Shown piece by piece: positions 6,585 through 7,830 of a DNA stretch of 7,830 nt. Source of the DNA: Synergistaceae bacterium (GTDB taxonomy: Bacteria > Synergistota > Synergistia > Synergistales > Aminobacteriaceae); contig JAFPWQ010000173.1 of NCBI GenBank assembly GCA_017394925.1, positions 1 through 7,830 of the forward strand, given 5' to 3'. A program made the position numbers and the translations under genes. The notes under the pieces were generated by a model that saw only the letters and a program-made list of their open reading frames with translations, did no database searches and had not been told where the DNA came from. Position 1 is the stretch's first letter, and each line of letters starts with the position of its first letter.

Positions 6585-6617
6585 GGGTTCAGCTTCTCCC
6601 TTTGCTGTTCCCTTTTT
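6585..6617 (+). terminator. U2 3' hairpin/terminator with clamp loop
   Basis: GGG-TT-CAGC (6585-6593) pairs with GCTG-TT-CCC (6604-6612), followed by TTTTT: the best classical terminator of the array. The loop holds CTCCCTT (6596-6602), complementary to AAGGGAG at the U2 5' end; one further G-T pair is possible. Confidence 0.85.
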
Positions 6618-6654
6618 CTATGTCATATTCTATCACATCAAATCATTTTACGTC

Positions 6655-6663
6655 TGTTATAAT
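6655..6663 (+). promoter_or_regulatory. U3 extended -10 promoter
   Basis: TGTTATAAT. The block from TATTCTATCACATCA (6626) through the -10 to CCACGAGGG (6677) is almost identical to the same block of U4, with one C/T difference before the -10. Confidence 0.8.
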
Positions 6664-6672
6664 TATTTCCAC

Positions 6673-6740
6673 GAGGGAGCCCCAGTGAGGAGCAGGGACT
6701 CATCATTGAACGGGGAGTTCGCCCTGCCGAAAGGTGGTGA
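6673..6740 (+). promoter_or_regulatory. U3 structured leader (5' clamp segment, pseudoknot, SD)
   Basis: 5' segment GAGGGAG (6673-6679). P1: GTGAG (6685-6689) with CTCAT (6699-6703). The pseudoknot is the longest of the array: GCAGGG (6692-6697) with CCCTGC (6722-6727). The mini hairpin has become GAAC-GGGGA-GTTC (6708-6720). The SD is the weaker GGTGGTGA (6733-6740). Confidence 0.75.
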
Positions 6741-6748
6741 GAGCGGAA

Positions 6749-6886
6749 ATGCCTGCAAAGAAAGGTAAGAAGCGCACCAGCAGAAAGCAGCGACGTGATT
6801 TCCTTCCCGGGATACATCATTTTCTCGCTGCTCTGTATTGGCTAGTGAGGCTCATATTCCTGATCTGGGATAAACTTGCTGGCTAA
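6749..6886 (+). CDS. U3 small basic/hydrophobic peptide (45 aa), ATG start
   Basis: 45 residues, MPAKKGKKRTSRKQRRDFLPG then IHHFLAALYWLVRLIFLIWDKLAG. It starts with ATG 6749 at the place homologous to the TTG starts of U1, U2 and U5; SD GGTGGTGA lies 8 bases upstream. The basic half is three residues shorter than in its relatives, and the C-terminus ends in Gly instead of Arg. All family landmarks are kept: RKQ.R, LAALYW, Arg after the YW pair, and WDK. It is short enough to be missed by length cut-offs. A longer frame in another register (6583-6768) overlaps it but only translates promoter DNA. Function unknown, as for the family. Confidence 0.75.
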   Translation: MPAKKGKKRTSRKQRRDFLPGIHHFLAALYWLVRLIFLIWDKLAG

Positions 6887-6908
6887 AGCTGGTGAAAAAA
6901 ATTCATCG

Positions 6909-6950
6909 CAGGGATTCAGCTTTCTCCCTCTGCTGTTCCCTGTTAGTATT
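6909..6950 (+). terminator. U3 3' hairpin with clamp loop
   Basis: CAGGG-AT-TCAGC (6909-6920) pairs with GCTG-TT-CCCTG (6932-6942). The loop contains CTCCCTC (6924-6930), complementary to GAGGGAG at the U3 5' end. The T tract is poor (TTAGTATTCTAT), so it may be a weak terminator or mainly a structural end. Confidence 0.7.
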
Positions 6951-6975
6951 CTATCACATCAAATCATTTTATGTC

Positions 6976-6984
6976 TGTTATAAT
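6976..6984 (+). promoter_or_regulatory. U4 extended -10 promoter
   Basis: TGTTATAAT, identical in core to U2 and U3. The promoter is intact although the U4 SD is not, so the RNA should still be made. Confidence 0.8.
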
Positions 6985-6993
6985 TATTTCCAC

Positions 6994-7067
6994 GAGGGGC
7001 TCGTCTTGGGAGGCACGGCCCAGTTCAAACGAGGAAGTCCACCGTCCAGAAATCTGGTAAATGCGGA
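6994..7067 (+). promoter_or_regulatory. U4 divergent structured leader
   Basis: 5' segment GAGGGG (6994-6999). P1 is rewritten as TTGGG (7006-7010) with CCCAG (7019-7023). Pseudoknot: ACGG (7015-7018) with CCGT (7042-7045). Both helices keep pairing with sequences different from the other units, which is the strongest covariation support. The SD is replaced by CTGGTAAATGCGGA; CCAGA/TCTGG (7046-7057) can form a small hairpin there instead. Confidence 0.65.
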
Positions 7068-7214
7068 ATGCAACGTAGAATCAAACGCAGAAGACCACAG
7101 AAAAAGCGGTATGATTTCCTTCGTGGAGTGAAGAAAGTCGCCGCTTTTCTATACTGGTTTGCGAGCTTCGTCCTAGTCTTACTAGAGATTGGAACGATAA
7201 TCAAAAACTGGTAA
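7068..7214 (+). CDS. U4 small basic/hydrophobic peptide (48 aa), divergent, weak SD
   Basis: 48 residues from ATG 7068: MQRRIKRRRPQKKRYDFLRG, then VKKVAAFLYWFASFVLVLLE and a longer hydrophobic/polar tail ending KNW. The start is in the position homologous to U3, but only GCGGA precedes it, so translation from a standard SD looks poor. It keeps AA.LYW but lacks the helix Arg (YWFAS against YW..R in the others) and has Glu in place of the conserved Asp. The frame is nevertheless free of stops and frameshifts, so it is not an obvious pseudogene; it may be a specialised or silent member. A different register (6892-7131) is longer over the first half but matches nothing in the family. Confidence 0.65.
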   Translation: MQRRIKRRRPQKKRYDFLRGVKKVAAFLYWFASFVLVLLEIGTIIKNW

Positions 7215-7252
7215 CGAGTGTTCCAGAGGTTGAAAGCTGACCTCAAAACTCG
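7215..7252 (+). other. U4-specific 3' UTR hairpin
   Basis: Directly after the U4 stop, CGAGT (7215-7219) pairs with ACTCG (7248-7252) and GAGGT (7226-7230) with ACCTC (7240-7244), giving a two-part stem. U1, U3 and U5 have only a short TGAAA/TTTCA-type hairpin at the same place. Confidence 0.6.
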
Positions 7253-7255
7253 AAG

Positions 7256-7290
7256 TAGGGTCAACTCCCCTCAACGTTGTCCCTATTTTA
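7256..7290 (+). terminator. U4 3' hairpin/terminator with clamp loop
   Basis: TAGGG-T-CAAC (7256-7265) pairs with GTTG-T-CCCTA (7276-7285), then TTTTA. CAAC/GTTG replaces CAGC/GCTG of the other units with a compensated change. The loop carries CCCCTC (7267-7272), complementary to GAGGGG at the U4 5' end. Confidence 0.8.
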
Positions 7291-7329
7291 TCACATCAAT
7301 CTATCTTTCCCGAATTATTTTTTTCTCTC

Positions 7330-7338
7330 TGTTATAAT
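7330..7338 (+). promoter_or_regulatory. U5 extended -10 promoter
   Basis: TGTTATAAT after a T-rich stretch (TTATTTTTTTCTCTC). The region between the preceding TATCACATC tag and this -10 is about 17 bases longer than in U2-U4 and unrelated to them, so the -10 and not the upstream block is the shared promoter part. Confidence 0.78.
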
Positions 7339-7346
7339 AACCTTCA

Positions 7347-7414
7347 AGAGGGAGCACCGGGTAAGTGCAGGGGCTTACCGTCTGCGGGGATCCGCCCTGT
7401 GGAAGAGAGGTGAT
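7347..7414 (+). promoter_or_regulatory. U5 structured leader (5' clamp segment, pseudoknot, SD)
   Basis: 5' segment AGAGGGAG (7347-7354), the longest clamp of the array. P1: GGTAAG (7360-7365) with CTTACC (7374-7379), all Watson-Crick, where U1 and U2 have GGTGAG/CTCATC. Pseudoknot: CAGGG (7368-7372) with CCCTG (7395-7399). Mini hairpin CGG-GGAT-CCG (7385-7394). SD GAGGTGAT (7407-7414). Confidence 0.78.
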
Positions 7415-7418
7415 AGCC

Positions 7419-7565
7419 TTGCGCAATAAGGCACATAGCAAGAAGCGCAAGTCCACCGATAAGAAGCAGTGGCGTGACTATCTTCCCGTTATTAGTCATT
7501 TTGCCGCTGCTCTTTACTGGTTCGTTAGACTGGTCCTGATGTTAATAGACTGGTTTAATCGCTAG
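7419..7565 (+). CDS. U5 small basic/hydrophobic peptide (48 aa), TTG start
   Basis: 48 residues beginning MRNKAHSKKRK, then KKQWRDYLPVISHF and the hydrophobic half AAALYWFVRLVLMLIDWFNR. TTG 7419 lies 4 bases after GAGGTGAT. Its first five residues match U1, its middle (KKQWR..LP.IS) matches U2, and its helix (AALYW.VRL) matches U3, so it is near the family consensus. The first Trp of the W-D pair is replaced by Ile (LIDWF). It is the last gene of the array and converges on the methyltransferase-like gene at 7657. Function unknown, as for the family. Confidence 0.75.
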   Translation: MRNKAHSKKRKSTDKKQWRDYLPVISHFAAALYWFVRLVLMLIDWFNR

Positions 7566-7593
7566 ACCGGTGAAATATTAAACTACGTTTCAT

Positions 7594-7640
7594 GGGTTCA
7601 GCTTTTTCTCCCTCTGCTGTTCCCTGCCAGTATTCTATCA
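7594..7640 (+). terminator. U5 3' hairpin with clamp loop
   Basis: GGG-TT-CAGC (7594-7602) pairs with GCTG-TT-CCC (7616-7624). The loop includes CTCCCTCT (7608-7615), complementary over 8 bases to AGAGGGAG at the U5 5' end. It is followed by TGCCAGTATTCTAT rather than a clean T tract, so termination strength is uncertain. Confidence 0.7.
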
Positions 7641-7656
7641 CATCATCAATCAACCG

Positions 7657-7830
7657 TCATATTTCTTCATACTCTTCAATCGTATCACCAATCGCCGCAT
7701 AATACCGCCTGAAAAGATTCATCACTATGTCTTCCTCAGCAATATCACGCTGCCACCCATAAGCCGCACATACAGCCTCATCATTACGTTCATGCGCACG
7801 CCTGAGTTCAGGAGGCATAATCATATCGTC
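7657..7830 (-). CDS. C-terminal end of a probable DNA methyltransferase / type II restriction-modification protein
   Basis: 57 codons up to a TGA at 7659-7657; the frame runs off the right edge, so most of the gene is outside. The segment MPPELRRAHERNDEAVCAAYGW, followed by acidic residues and NLFRRYYAAIGDT, is the style of C-terminus I associate with large class I SAM-dependent DNA methyltransferases of the MmeI/type IIL kind, where xMPxxLRxAHxxLDxAVxxxYG is recurrent. No catalytic motif is inside the window, so this rests on one short similarity recalled from memory. It is transcribed toward the small-gene array, with 12 bases between its stop and the array's last tag. If correct, the array borders a restriction-modification or other defence locus. 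Confidence 0.65.
   Translation of the reverse strand, partial: DDMIMPPELRRAHERNDEAVCAAYGWQRDIAEEDIVMNLFRRYYAAIGDTIEEYEEI

Larger units (their letters stand above)
5988..7645 (+). repeat. Tandem array of five divergent small-gene units (U1-U5)
   Basis: The -10 boxes begin at 5991, 6327, 6658, 6979 and 7333, a period of 321-354 bp. Each unit has the same order: extended -10, 5' purine segment, pseudoknot leader, 45-48 codon gene, 3' hairpin, and a TATTYTATCACATYA tag. Units differ throughout, so this is an old, diverged gene family rather than a recent exact duplication. The promoter blocks of U3 and U4 are the exception: they are almost identical over about 45 bases. No integrase, transposase or terminal inverted repeat is visible. 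Confidence 0.9.

Noticed and set aside
6307..6820. Minus-strand frames across the array (6307-6504, 6638-6820) sharing an NNYNRRKMI start
   Set aside because: The shared start is the reverse of the promoter repeat. They have no SD and are not conserved in the remaining units.
7031..7040. GAGGAAGTCC in the U4 leader, resembling a conserved RNase P RNA block
   Set aside because: The block has one base fewer than the RNase P motif, and no other RNase P RNA conserved regions follow.
6583..7131. Plus-strand frames 6583-6768 and 6892-7131 with similar translations
   Set aside because: Their similarity comes from translating the repeated promoter DNA; they overlap the U3 and U4 genes in another register and have no SD.
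5988..7645. CRISPR array
   Set aside because: The repeat period is over 320 bp, units are diverged and encode peptides; there are no short identical repeats with unique spacers and no cas genes.
5988..7645. Antisense RNA promoters inside the array, expected for a classical type I toxin-antitoxin system
   Set aside because: I searched the reverse strand of the units for conserved -10-like boxes and found only unit-specific ones (such as GATAAT in U1), so there is no consistent antitoxin RNA signal.

Overview
The window reads as a chromosomal piece of an anaerobic, moderately AT-rich bacterium. A glycerol-3-phosphate-dehydrogenase-type FAD oxidoreductase next to a DUF1667 protein, an MBOAT/DHHW acetylation pair, lipoprotein-like signals and very strong Shine-Dalgarno (SD) sites (GGAGGTGAT) fit Firmicutes- or Synergistota-like genomes. 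The sequence does not settle the phylum.

Left part (1-3765): the end of a plus-strand redox operon (FAD/NAD(P) oxidoreductase fragment, then DUF1667) closes with a rho-independent terminator. It converges on a minus-strand operon for polysaccharide O-acetylation: an AlgI-like MBOAT acyltransferase followed by a DHHW (AlgJ/AlgX-like) protein. The DHHW gene is broken by a 1-nt frameshift that separates its DHHW motif from its predicted catalytic Ser. The operon has a textbook TTGACA-17-TATAAT promoter, and a 7-bp tandem repeat starts right at the predicted transcription start.

Middle (3954-5978): a minus-strand tRNA-Leu (anticodon AAG, CCA encoded) with its own promoter and terminator. Then come two divergent genes for exported, probably lipid-anchored, hydrolases: an alpha/beta hydrolase (minus) and a metallo-beta-lactamase-fold hydrolase (plus).

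Right part (5988-7645): the notable region. Five tandem, co-directional units of about 320-355 bp each carry an extended -10 promoter, a structured leader, a 45-48 codon gene for a strongly basic N-terminal/hydrophobic C-terminal peptide, and a 3' hairpin. Two of these genes are shorter than usual gene-calling limits or have unusual starts. Comparing units shows compensatory changes supporting (i) a pseudoknot just upstream of the SD and (ii) pairing of the extreme 5' end of each RNA with the loop of its own 3' hairpin. This folded-end small-mRNA design resembles type I toxin mRNAs such as hok and AapA in principle, but I recognise neither the peptide nor the RNA family. The function is unknown. 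The array faces the 3' end of a minus-strand DNA methyltransferase-like gene (7657-7830) that runs off the window.
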